NCBI GenBank assembly: GCA_937958475.1
Contig: CALFXR010000040.1
Span: forward strand, 1 to 31,722
Source of the DNA: an uncultured Mesorhizobium sp.
GTDB lineage: Bacteria > Pseudomonadota > Alphaproteobacteria > Rhizobiales > Rhizobiaceae
DNA length: 31,722 nt
Direction of reading: 5' to 3'
The position numbers were made by a program, and so were the translations under genes. Shown here one piece after another: positions 7,377-14,827 of this stretch; the first letter of the stretch is position 1, and every line of letters begins with the position of its first letter. Below the pieces are notes generated by a model. The model saw only the letters and a list, made by a program, of their open reading frames with translations. It was not told the origin of the DNA and ran no database searches.

Positions 7377-9479
7377 CTATCCCGACTTGCCCGTGACCTT
7401 CAGCGCGAAGGCATAGGTGTAGGCGATCTCTTCCAGGCGCGAGAAGCGGCCGGAGGCGCCGGCGTGACCGGCGTCCATGTTGATGCGGAAGAGGACGGGA
7501 TTGGTGCCGGTCTTCTTCTCGCGCAGGCGGGCGACCCATTTGGCCGGCTCCCAGTAGGTGACGCGCGGGTCGGTGAGGCCGGCCACCGCGAGGATCGGCG
7601 GATAGTCGAGGGCCGCGACGTTGTCGTAGGGCGAATAGGCGGCGATGGTGCGGTAGTCGGCCTCCGAGAGGATCGGGTTGCCCCATTCCGGCCATTCCGG
7701 CGGGGTGAGCGGCAGCGTCTTGTCGAGCATGGTCGAGAGCACGTCGACGAACGGCACTTCCGCGACGATGGCGCCGAAGGCTTCGGGCGCCATGTTGACG
7801 ACGGCGCCCATCAGCATGCCGCCGGCCGAGCCGCCCTGGGCGACGATGCGGTCGTGGCTGGTGTAGCGCTCGGCGACGAGGTGGCGCGCCGCGGCGATGA
7901 AGTCGGTGAAGGTGTTGACCTTCCTGTCCCTCTTTCCCTCTTCGTACCAGGCAAAACCCTTGTCCTTGCCGCCGCGGACATGGGCGACGGCGTAGACGAA
8001 GCCGCGGTCGGCCAGCGACAGGCAGTTGGTGTTGAAGGCGGCGGGAATGGAGATGCCGTAGGAGCCGTAGCCGTAGAGCAGGCAGGGCGCGCTGCCGTCG
8101 AGCGGGGTGTCGCGGTGGTAGAGCAGCGAGATCGGCACCAGCTCGCCGTCCTTCGCCGGCGCCATCAGGCGGCGGGTGACATAGTGGGTGGCATCGTGGC
8201 CCGACGGCACCTCCTGCGTCTTCAGAAGCGTGCGCTCGCGGGTCCGCATGTCGTAGTCGAACAGCTGCGACGGCGTCGTCATCGACGAATAGGAGAAGCG
8301 CATCATGTCGGTGTCGTATTCGTAGGAGCCCGACAGGCCGAGCGAAAAAGCTTCCTCGTCGAAGGTGACGATGTGCTCCTCACCGCTCGACCGCTGCCGA
8401 ACGACGATGCGCGGCAGGCCGTCCTTGCGCTCCAGGCGTACGAGCCAGCCGGCGAAGGCGAGGACGGAGAGGATCAGGCGGCCGGGATCGTGGGGGACGA
8501 GGTCCTGCCAGTTCGCCCGGGACGGGTCGTCGGCAGGCGCGGTGACGATCTTGAAGTCCTTGGCGCCGTCGGCGTTGGTCAGGATGAAGAAGACGTCGCC
8601 GCCGTCCTCGATGTCGTACTGGACGCCGGTCTCGCGCGGGACGACGATCCTTGGCTCGGCGAGCGGCTCGGCGGCCGGCAGGATGCGATACTCCGACGTC
8701 TCGTGGTCGTTGATCACGATGAGGATCCAGCGGTGGGTGCGGCTTTCGCCGACGCTCATGAAGAAGCCGGGATCGGCCTCCTCGTAGACGAGGCGATCAC
8801 CGGCCGGATCGGAACCGACGGCGTGGTAGCAGATCTTCGACGGGCGGTGGTTGGGGTCGAGGCGGGTGTAGAAGAAGCCGTCGCAGGCGGCGTTCCAGGC
8901 GCCCGAGCCGCCGGTGTCGGGCACGATGTCGGCAAGGTCGACGCGGCTTTCCAGATCGCGCACGCGGATCGAGTAGAACTCCGAGCCCTTGTCGTCACAG
9001 GCCCACAGCAGCCGGCGGTGGTCGGGGCTGTGGTCGACGTCGCCGATGCGGAAATAGGCCTTGCCCTCGGCCTCGGCGTCGCCGTCGAGGATGATGTCTT
9101 CCGCGCCGCCGTCGCGCGGCGTGCGGAAGTAGCGCGGCTGCTCGCCGCCCTTCCTGAAGGACGAGCCGTAGGCGAACGGGCCGTCCTTCATCGGCACGGA
9201 GGAATCGTCCTCCTTGATGCGGCCCTTCATCTCGGCGAACAGCGTCTTCCGCAGTTCGCCCGTATCGGCCATCATGGCGGCCTGATAGGCGTTCTCGGCC
9301 TCGAGATGGGCGCGGATGGCCGGGTCGAGCAGGGAGGGGTCGCGGAAGACGTCCTGCCAGTTGCCGGCGCGCAGCCAGGCGTACTCGTCGACGCGGGCGA
9401 TGCCGTGGTGCTCGTCGGTCGCGGGGCGCTTCTCGGTGTCCGGAGGCGTGAGATCCGGGAAGGCTCTGTTCGTGGTCAT
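7377..9479 (-). CDS. ptrB: Oligopeptidase B (S9A serine peptidase)
   Basis: A 700-residue cytoplasmic prolyl-oligopeptidase-family enzyme that cleaves short peptides after basic residues. The N-terminal part (to about residue 420) is the beta-propeller gating domain; the C-terminal part is an alpha/beta hydrolase. The catalytic triad is visible: S551 in GGSAGG, D637 in LTDPRV, and H672 in DAGHAGASGR. Length and triad spacing agree with Escherichia coli oligopeptidase B. The start at 9479 (MTTNRAFPDL) is where family similarity begins; the open frame extends further upstream only by overlapping other genes antisense. It is monocistronic, and a divergent secreted protein gene starts about 150 bases away. 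Confidence 0.96.
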   Translation of the reverse strand: MTTNRAFPDLTPPDTEKRPATDEHHGIARVDEYAWLRAGNWQDVFRDPSLLDPAIRAHLEAENAYQAAMMADTGELRKTLFAEMKGRIKEDDSSVPMKDGPFAYGSSFRKGGEQPRYFRTPRDGGAEDIILDGDAEAEGKAYFRIGDVDHSPDHRRLLWACDDKGSEFYSIRVRDLESRVDLADIVPDTGGSGAWNAACDGFFYTRLDPNHRPSKICYHAVGSDPAGDRLVYEEADPGFFMSVGESRTHRWILIVINDHETSEYRILPAAEPLAEPRIVVPRETGVQYDIEDGGDVFFILTNADGAKDFKIVTAPADDPSRANWQDLVPHDPGRLILSVLAFAGWLVRLERKDGLPRIVVRQRSSGEEHIVTFDEEAFSLGLSGSYEYDTDMMRFSYSSMTTPSQLFDYDMRTRERTLLKTQEVPSGHDATHYVTRRLMAPAKDGELVPISLLYHRDTPLDGSAPCLLYGYGSYGISIPAAFNTNCLSLADRGFVYAVAHVRGGKDKGFAWYEEGKRDRKVNTFTDFIAAARHLVAERYTSHDRIVAQGGSAGGMLMGAVVNMAPEAFGAIVAEVPFVDVLSTMLDKTLPLTPPEWPEWGNPILSEADYRTIAAYSPYDNVAALDYPPILAVAGLTDPRVTYWEPAKWVARLREKKTGTNPVLFRINMDAGHAGASGRFSRLEEIAYTYAFALKVTGKSG

Positions 9480-9626
9480 GGCGTCCTGTCTCGGAAAGGT
9501 CTGTCCCGGAAACCATCCGGGGGAGGGGAATCGTGAACTGCGAATGAACACGCCGATCAGGGGATGTTCAAGGCCGCCATGGGAAACAGCGGGCATTGAA
9601 ACGGACAAGAGTTGAGGAGAGGAACA

Positions 9627-9998
9627 ATGAAGTCGCTGGTCAACACGATAGCCGCCGCCACCGTCGCCTCGACGGTCGCCTTCTTCGCCGGCCATGCCGA
9701 CGCAGCCACCTTCGCCGCCTGGCAGGTTGCCAACGTGCCGTGGGGCGACGTGCTCAACGTGCGCAAGTATCCGGCGAGCACCTCGCAGAAGCAGGCCGCC
9801 TATCCGAACGGCACCGTGCTGCAGATGACCGGCCGCTGCACCGGCGGCACGCCGGACCTGCGCGACATCGCGCACTGGCCGGACTGGAAGCAGGAGCAGG
9901 CCGTCCGCTACGTCTGGTGCGAGGTCTGGCACGATCCGGCGCAGAACGGCCAGTTCGCCACCGGCTGGGTCTACGGCAAGTACATCAGCCCGTACTGA
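9627..9998 (+). CDS. Secreted SH3-like domain protein
   Basis: A 123-residue exported protein. A signal peptide covers about residues 1-26 (cleavage likely near HADA-A). The mature part has a bacterial SH3-like pattern: DVLNVRKYPAS, then NGTVLQMTGRC, and a C-terminal GWVYGKYISPY. Cysteines C71 and C98 could form a disulfide. Such domains often bind peptidoglycan or other periplasmic proteins. The ATG at 9627 follows gaggagagg (9614-9622), so the TTG at 9612 is rejected. Its 3' end overlaps the convergent msrB by 14 bases. Confidence 0.75.
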   Translation: MKSLVNTIAAATVASTVAFFAGHADAATFAAWQVANVPWGDVLNVRKYPASTSQKQAAYPNGTVLQMTGRCTGGTPDLRDIAHWPDWKQEQAVRYVWCEVWHDPAQNGQFATGWVYGKYISPY

Positions 9999-10425
9999 GC
10001 CCGTCGCCGGAACGATCGCCGGGCGCGGCCGGCTCGAAGGCCAGCGCGCTGCCGTTGATGCAGTAGCACAGGCCCGTCGGGTCGGGCCCGTCGCGGAACA
10101 GGTAGCCGAGGTGGGACCGGCAGCCGGCGCAGCGGATTGCGGTGCGCGTGAAGAGCCTGTTCTTCTCGGCGACTTCTTCCACCGACGCAGGAAGCGCCGG
10201 CTCGGTAAAGCTCGGCCAGCCGGTCGAGGAATCGAACTTGGCGGCGGAGCGGAAGAGCTCGCGCCCGCACCAGCCGCAGCGATAGACGCCGGGATCGGTC
10301 CTGTCCCAGTGCGGGCTGGTGAAGGCCTGCTCGGTGCGCGCGACCAGGCGATCGTCGGGCGCGGGCCGGTCGACAGGCTGGTCGACAGGCTGGGCTTGCG
10401 TGCGCCCGGCATTCGAATCGATCAT
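9985..10425 (-). CDS. msrB: Peptide methionine-R-sulfoxide reductase, atypical
   Basis: A 146-residue MsrB-fold protein that should reduce R-methionine sulfoxide in proteins. Structural zinc cysteines are present: C50/C53 (CGWC) and C99/C102 (CAGC). The catalytic cysteine is C122 in YCIN, with N124. Three family positions are changed: HLGH is HLGY (Y108), the arginine before YC is cysteine (C120), and the resolving-cysteine position before GWPSF is threonine (T69). It may use C120 or an external thiol for recycling, or have a shifted function; this is inference. The first 30 residues are not conserved-looking, and the start at 10425 is the best ATG. No signal peptide. Confidence 0.88.
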   Translation of the reverse strand: MIDSNAGRTQAQPVDQPVDRPAPDDRLVARTEQAFTSPHWDRTDPGVYRCGWCGRELFRSAAKFDSSTGWPSFTEPALPASVEEVAEKNRLFTRTAIRCAGCRSHLGYLFRDGPDPTGLCYCINGSALAFEPAAPGDRSGDGLSTG

Positions 10426-11197
10426 CGCGTCTCCCGCCCGGCCCGGCGCCTCCAGTCTCGATCGAACGTCACCATACCAGGCAAGTCGTCGCAAGTCGTG
10501 CGCGGACCAGCGGTCGATGACGCACGGTCTTCGCAATGAAGGCCGCCGGTCCGGCGTTCGGCAGGCTCCGTCTCCCGCAGTCACCAACCAATTTCGCGGC
10601 ACGAGGGCGCTGGCGAAACCGGAAACCGCCGGCCGTACCCGGCCTCCCGCCGGTCTCGATTGTGATGAAACCCTTTGCGTGGGTGCGCCGTATCTATAGA
10701 GGAAGCGCACCGCGAGATCATTTGATTGGCACAGATTGCTCATTTATGGCGAATGTTGCCCTCGCCGTGGTAGGAACGACGAATCACGCGGTCAAAAAAA
10801 GGGATCATCTGTCAGAAACAGCATCGGCATAGCACAAACGGACGTCGCGTGCCGAGTAAAGATGAGATGAACAACCGATTGCCCTGGAGAGCGTCGGCGA
10901 CCGCCGATTTCTCAATTGCAGCGCAATCCCGCGTCCGACGGACGTCAACGACACTTACGAGAACTTGTCGCCGGGCGCCCGATGTCGCCTCCTAGTTGTA
11001 TTTAACGAATTCGAAGAACCTCTAGTAAAATTGTCATTTCACAGAGAAATTAGTCGGGAAAGACTTGATTTACTGAAGGCGTGAATTAAAAGAAGTCCCG
11101 ACGTGAGTCGGCGAAACGGCCGGCCTTTGCGTCGAGCGGCTCGCAGCCTCTATGAATGCAGAGGGTCGGCCGAGAGTTTAATTGGGGCCAGAAGAAA
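10426..11197. other. Long mucR upstream region
   Basis: About 770 bases without a supported gene. From about 10700 the sequence becomes A+T-rich with stretches such as atttaacgaattcg and gtgaattaaaagaag, which is the type of target bound by Ros/MucR proteins, so autoregulation is plausible. An inverted repeat gtcggga (11053-11059) / tcccgac (11096-11102) lies about 100 bases before the mucR start and could fold in the leader RNA. Long untranslated leaders are known for rosR/mucR genes of rhizobia. Confidence 0.55.
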
Positions 11198-11623
11198 ATG
11201 AATCTTGCAGAATCACCGGCAAAAAACAGCGAAATGCTGATCGAACTGACGGCAGACGTGGTCGCCGCCTATGTCAGCAACAATCCCGTACCGGTCGGGG
11301 AGCTTTCCAATCTCATCGCCGATGTGCATGCGGCACTTGGTCGCGTCGGCGGCGCTGTGGAACAACCAATGGTTGAGAAGCAGAAGCCGGCCGTCAATCC
11401 GAAGAAATCCGTCCACGAAGACTACATCATCTGCCTCGAGGACGGGAAGAAGTTCAAGTCGCTGAAGCGTCACCTGATGACCCACTACGGTCTGACTCCC
11501 GACCAGTACCGCGAGAAGTGGGGCCTCGACGCCACCTATCCGATGGTCGCTCCGAACTACGCCCAGGCTCGTTCGCAGCTGGCGAAGAAGATGGGCCTCG
11601 GCCGCAAGCGCAAGGGCCGCTAG
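11198..11623 (+). CDS. mucR: MucR/Ros family zinc-finger transcriptional regulator
   Basis: A 141-residue global regulator of the Ros/MucR family, which in rhizobia and Brucella controls surface polysaccharides, motility and cell-cycle genes and acts like an H-NS-type A+T-rich DNA binder. An N-terminal oligomerisation part (residues 1-60, EMLIELTADVVAAYVSNN) precedes the finger with CLEDGKKFKSLKRHLMTHYG, then LTPDQYREKWGL and the typical YPMVAPNYA tail. The second zinc cysteine of Agrobacterium Ros (CLEC) is an aspartate here (CLED), as in several relatives. The ATG at 11198 matches the family N-terminus (MNLAESPAKN); the open frame from 11156 is longer but lacks similarity. A long A+T-rich leader precedes it. 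Confidence 0.95.
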   Translation: MNLAESPAKNSEMLIELTADVVAAYVSNNPVPVGELSNLIADVHAALGRVGGAVEQPMVEKQKPAVNPKKSVHEDYIICLEDGKKFKSLKRHLMTHYGLTPDQYREKWGLDATYPMVAPNYAQARSQLAKKMGLGRKRKGR

Positions 11624-11634
11624 GCCACGACCGG

Positions 11635-12054
11635 CTATTCCGGCGCGGCGCGTGACACGCGCGCCGCGCCGGGTACCGATGCCGGGGGCGGGAGGCATTC
11701 GCCGCCGGTGCATTGCCGAGCGACGGCGTGCCGCTCGTCGCGCCGTTTCCGCCGGGGCGGGGCAGACCCGCGGACCCGCGGCGCGGCCGTCCTGCCCGAC
11801 AGGCGATCCAGTGCCTGCTTCAGCGCTATGTGCCGGTTGAGATCGTAGCTCCAGTGGCGGCGCAGGCCCCTCTGTCGCTCGCGCTCCAACGCGCGTTTCA
11901 ATCGCGCCGTCATCCGATCCCGCTCGCAGTCCGGCATGCCGAGCATGTCGTCCAGGTCGACCCCGACGAGGAGGCGGAGCGCCACCCGTTGCCGGCCGTC
12001 GGCGATTTCCGCCTCCTTGCGCCTGAGGAAGGCGTCGCGCGAAGCTATGTCCAT
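11635..12054 (-). CDS. Rhizobial conserved hypothetical protein
   Basis: A 139-residue protein. Residues 1-86 look like a conserved helical domain (MDIASRDAFLRRKEAEIADG, then WSYDLNRHIALKQALDRL); I believe similar short proteins occur in other Hyphomicrobiales, but no function is known to me. Residues 87-139 are rich in arginine, proline and alanine and look like an unstructured tail or read-through sequence. A good ribosome site (ggagga on the reverse strand) is 5 bases before the ATG at 12054. It converges on mucR and is divergent from the DnaA-like gene, sharing a 216-base promoter region. Confidence 0.57.
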   Translation of the reverse strand: MDIASRDAFLRRKEAEIADGRQRVALRLLVGVDLDDMLGMPDCERDRMTARLKRALERERQRGLRRHWSYDLNRHIALKQALDRLSGRTAAPRVRGSAPPRRKRRDERHAVARQCTGGECLPPPASVPGAARVSRAAPE

Positions 12055-12204
12055 TGGGTTCCTCCACCGGTGGTTCGAGAACCGCCAGTGTCCCGCCGAT
12101 CGCGGGCAGGGGGATAAAATCAGCGGCGCGGGCGGCTTCTCACACTCGAATTTCCTGGAAAAACAGTTGCTTCGCGAAAATCCGCAACCGCGGAGGGCAG
12201 CATT

Positions 12205-12213
12205 TTATTCACA
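12205..12213 (+). promoter_or_regulatory. DnaA-box match
   Basis: ttattcaca at 12205-12213 fits the DnaA-box consensus TTATNCACA exactly. It lies 57 bases before the start of a gene whose product is a DnaA domain-IV-like DNA-binding protein. A single 9-mer match can be chance, but the position is suggestive of control by DnaA or by the gene product itself. Confidence 0.4.
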
Positions 12214-12270
12214 CGATCCCGAAAGCCCGATATAAGGAAGATATTCCTATCGAGCAGAAGGACCCGCCCC

Positions 12271-12693
12271 GTGCACGCAGTTGCCCCGACAAAAGACGAC
12301 CTCGATCCAGGCGGCCAGATGCGGATCCGCGATGCGCCGCTTTTCCATGCCCCGGCGATCGGCAAGCGCCGGGAGGAGCGGCTGCTCGACGTCTGCGAGG
12401 GCATGATCGACATCGCCGCGGCGCTGTTCAACGTGCCGGGACGCGAACTGCGCCGGGCGGGTCGCAGCCAGGCGGAGATCGTCCGGGTCCGCCAGATCGC
12501 CATGTACGTCGCCCATGTCGCGCTGAGGATCTCGATGAAGGACGTCGGACGCGGCTTCGGCCGGGATCGCACGACGGTAGCCTATGCCTGCCATACGGTC
12601 GAGGACCTGCGCGACAACGAGGAGTACGATCGCCTGGTGGCGATGACGGAGAAGGTGGCGCTCGCCGCCTTCCGCAACCGGGTCATGGGGTGA
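12271..12693 (+). CDS. Stand-alone DnaA domain IV-like DNA-binding protein
   Basis: A 140-residue protein whose residues about 65-130 match the C-terminal DNA-binding domain of the replication initiator DnaA: RQIAMYVAHVALRISMKDVG followed by the signature GRDRTTVAYAC (97-107). There is no AAA+ ATPase or domain I, so it cannot load helicase like DnaA; it may bind DnaA boxes as a competitor or regulator. The normally histidine residue of the GRDHTTV signature is arginine (R100). The GTG at 12271 is preceded by agaagga (about 12256-12262); the ATG at 12319 is the alternative. It is followed 7 bases later by a DUF6456 gene, probably in one operon. Confidence 0.82.
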   Translation: MHAVAPTKDDLDPGGQMRIRDAPLFHAPAIGKRREERLLDVCEGMIDIAAALFNVPGRELRRAGRSQAEIVRVRQIAMYVAHVALRISMKDVGRGFGRDRTTVAYACHTVEDLRDNEEYDRLVAMTEKVALAAFRNRVMG

Positions 12694-12700
12694 GGCGACC

Positions 12701-13552
12701 ATGGGCCGCCACAGGGAACGGATGACGGAGCCGAACGAGGACGCGGAAGGGCGGCTCCGCGCCGCGTGCCGCTTCATCGGCGGGGGGTCGACGCAGGTGT
12801 GCCGCCCGGCGCTGGACGGCGACCGGCGGGACGGGCGCGCGCGGATCCTGCTCGACGGCGGCGGGCGCGGCGCGCAGGCGGTCGACGAGGGCATTCTCCT
12901 GGCGTTGTCCGCGCGCGGCCTCGCCAGGAGGCGGGGGGCCGTCCTGGCGCTGACCGGTGCGGGACGCGATTTCGCCGCGGAGCGGGCGAAGCGCGGCGAG
13001 CCGCTTGCCGCACGCCCGCGCGAGATCGACCGTGGCGTGGTCTCCGGCGAGACCGGCGCGGAGACCGTCCCGATCAACGCCGCCGAATCGCCGCTGGCGC
13101 AGCTGGCGCGGCTGAAGGGCCGGGACGGCGCGCCCTTTCTCGCCGCGGAAGAGCGCGAGGCAGGCGAGAGGCTGCGCAGCGACTTCACCCGCGCCCAGAT
13201 GCTGCCGCGGCTCGGCGCCAACTGGGAGGCGTCGGTCGCCACCGGCCGGCGCGGCGGCGGCCCGGGCGGCGTAGCCGACATCACCGATGCCGCGCTGGCC
13301 GCCCGCCTGCGGGTCGAGAAGGCGCTCGTCGCCGTCGGGCCGGAACTCTCCGGCGTCCTCGTCGACATCTGCTGCTTCCTGAAGGGCATCGAGACCGTCG
13401 AATTCGAACGCGGCTGGCCGGTGCGTTCGGCCAAGCTCATGCTGAAGACGGCGCTGTCGGCGCTGGCGCGCCACTACCGGCCGCCGGCTCCGGCGACGCA
13501 GGCGCGCGTGCTGCACTGGGGGGCTGCGGACTACCGCCCGCGCATCGGCTGA
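12701..13552 (+). CDS. DUF6456 domain-containing protein
   Basis: A 283-residue protein typical of Hyphomicrobiales. The DUF6456 part covers about residues 120-265, recognisable by INAAESPLAQLARLKGRDG, AGERLRSDFTRAQMLPRLG and VGPELSGVLVDICCFLKGIE followed by ERGWPVRSAKLML. The N-terminal 110 residues look like a degenerate winged-helix region. The function is unknown; the helical C-terminus and pairing with a DnaA-like DNA-binding protein suggest a DNA-related or regulatory role, which is inference. Starts at 12701 and 12722 are both possible. It lies 7 bases after the DnaA-like gene and converges on sufE. Confidence 0.8.
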   Translation: MGRHRERMTEPNEDAEGRLRAACRFIGGGSTQVCRPALDGDRRDGRARILLDGGGRGAQAVDEGILLALSARGLARRRGAVLALTGAGRDFAAERAKRGEPLAARPREIDRGVVSGETGAETVPINAAESPLAQLARLKGRDGAPFLAAEEREAGERLRSDFTRAQMLPRLGANWEASVATGRRGGGPGGVADITDAALAARLRVEKALVAVGPELSGVLVDICCFLKGIETVEFERGWPVRSAKLMLKTALSALARHYRPPAPATQARVLHWGAADYRPRIG

Positions 13553-13609
13553 CCGTGCATGGGCAGGGCCGGCGTTCGCCGCGCGACGTCGCCGCCACAC
13601 GCGCGCCGG

Positions 13610-14041
13610 TCAGGCCGGGGCGAGGGCTTCCTCGGCCTCCCGCCGGATGCGGCGGATCATCGAGCGCAGGCCGTTGGCCCGCTGCGGCGTCAGGTGCTCG
13701 TCGAGACCGAGGCCGCGCAGCGTCGCCTCGGCGTCGACGGCGAGGATCTCGCTGGCACGGCGGCCGGAAAACAGCGCCAGCATGATCGCCACCAGGCCAC
13801 GCACGATGTGGGCGTCGGAATCGCCGGCGAACGCGATCACCGGATCGGCGCCCGATCCGCGCTTCGTCTCCAGCCAGACCTGGCTGACGCAGCCGCTGAT
13901 CTTGTTGGCGTCGGTGCGCGCCGCCTCGGGGAACGGCGGAAGATCCTGGCCGAGCTCGATGATGTAGCGGTAGCGGTCTTCCCATTCGTCGAGAACGGCG
14001 AAGTCTTCGCGGATCGTTTCTATCGCAGTCATGGGCGGCAT
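13610..14041 (-). CDS. sufE: SufE cysteine-desulfurase-activating protein
   Basis: A 143-residue cytoplasmic protein that accepts sulfur from the cysteine desulfurase SufS and passes it to the Suf iron-sulfur scaffold. The sulfur-accepting cysteine is C51 in ISGCVSQVW, at the same position as in Escherichia coli SufE. Conserved flanking parts are present: the N-terminal IETIREDFAVLDEWEDRYRY, and the C-terminal helix with LTPQRANGLRSM. If translation begins at the second ATG (14032) the cysteine is residue 48. No other suf gene is nearby, as is common for a second or stand-alone sufE in this order. Confidence 0.94.
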   Translation of the reverse strand: MPPMTAIETIREDFAVLDEWEDRYRYIIELGQDLPPFPEAARTDANKISGCVSQVWLETKRGSGADPVIAFAGDSDAHIVRGLVAIMLALFSGRRASEILAVDAEATLRGLGLDEHLTPQRANGLRSMIRRIRREAEEALAPA

Positions 14042-14122
14042 ATAGAGCCTGGCGCCCGCGAAGGGAACCGTCCATGAGTCGGCGGCGGTCGAGGACCGGT
14101 CGGCGGCGGGCCGCCGCGGGCT

Positions 14123-14461
14123 TCAGTTCGCCGGAACGGGCTCGGCGGGCCTGGGGGCGGGGACGCTGCCGGTGCTGATGCTCGTATCGGTATCGCCGGA
14201 ACCGTCGCCGAGAAGCTCGTAGGCGATGCGCGCGCCCTCCCGTGCCCGGGAGCCGATGGTCGCGAACGCCGCCTTACCGGTCACGCAGACGTCGGGCTTG
14301 CGCTCGCACAACCCTGCGACGTCGCCGATCGCCTCGCGCGCCGCCGAGATCGCCTGGAGCGGGCTCACCGGGGGCTGGCCTCCGGGCGTCGTTCCGGCAT
14401 CGAGCGGAAGCACCAGCAGAACCAGCGAGAACCAGAAAACCATCCTGATGAGGAAGAACAT
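14123..14461 (-). CDS. DUF5330-like small membrane-anchored protein
   Basis: A 112-residue protein starting MFFLIRMVFWFSLVLLVLPL, a hydrophobic N-terminal anchor typical of the DUF5330 family of Hyphomicrobiales. The rest is likely periplasmic: two cysteines in LCERKPDVCVTG (possible disulfide), a helical stretch, and a low-complexity Ser/Thr/Pro tail. The open frame extends to 14557, but the family begins at this methionine. The function is unknown. It is divergent from the sensor kinase gene across a 366-base gap. Confidence 0.62.
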   Translation of the reverse strand: MFFLIRMVFWFSLVLLVLPLDAGTTPGGQPPVSPLQAISAAREAIGDVAGLCERKPDVCVTGKAAFATIGSRAREGARIAYELLGDGSGDTDTSISTGSVPAPRPAEPVPAN

Positions 14462-14827
14462 CCGCCGCACTCTCGATCCGTGACGGGCGGGACCGCAGGG
14501 GTCGCCGCCTCTTTGCACGGGGACGCTCGCACGGTCCCTGCGAATGGCGGGTTGCACCGCCGGCTCAACTTTTTCGAGAATTTTCGACGCATTCTAGAGG
14601 TTCGGATTCGAGCGAAATTCGCGGCAAATGCCGGCGATTCCGGTGAGGTTCCGTTAACCGTCCATGTCATTGGTATCATTGAGGAAACGAGCCGGGCGGC
14701 GGGAAAGCCCGGGCGCCCCGGCCCGGCAGGGCGCGGGCGGCGCCGTTCACCCCGCGTTTACCATGAGCGAAACTCACCGCCCGTTTGCCGCCGCGACGCC
14801 GGATAAAAGCCGCGTTCCGCCGGCGCA
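14462..14827. other. Divergent promoter region before the sensor kinase
   Basis: 366 bases without a convincing gene. Two GANTC sites of the type methylated by the cell-cycle methylase CcrM (gattc at 14605-14609 and 14636-14640) and a CtrA-like half site ttaaccgt (14654-14661) are present; single short sites like these can be chance. No hairpin terminator with a T run is visible. Confidence 0.4.

Noticed and set aside
10536..10832. Forward 98-codon frame in the mucR upstream region
   Set aside because: Arbitrary composition, no ribosome site, and it overlaps the A+T-rich regulatory leader.
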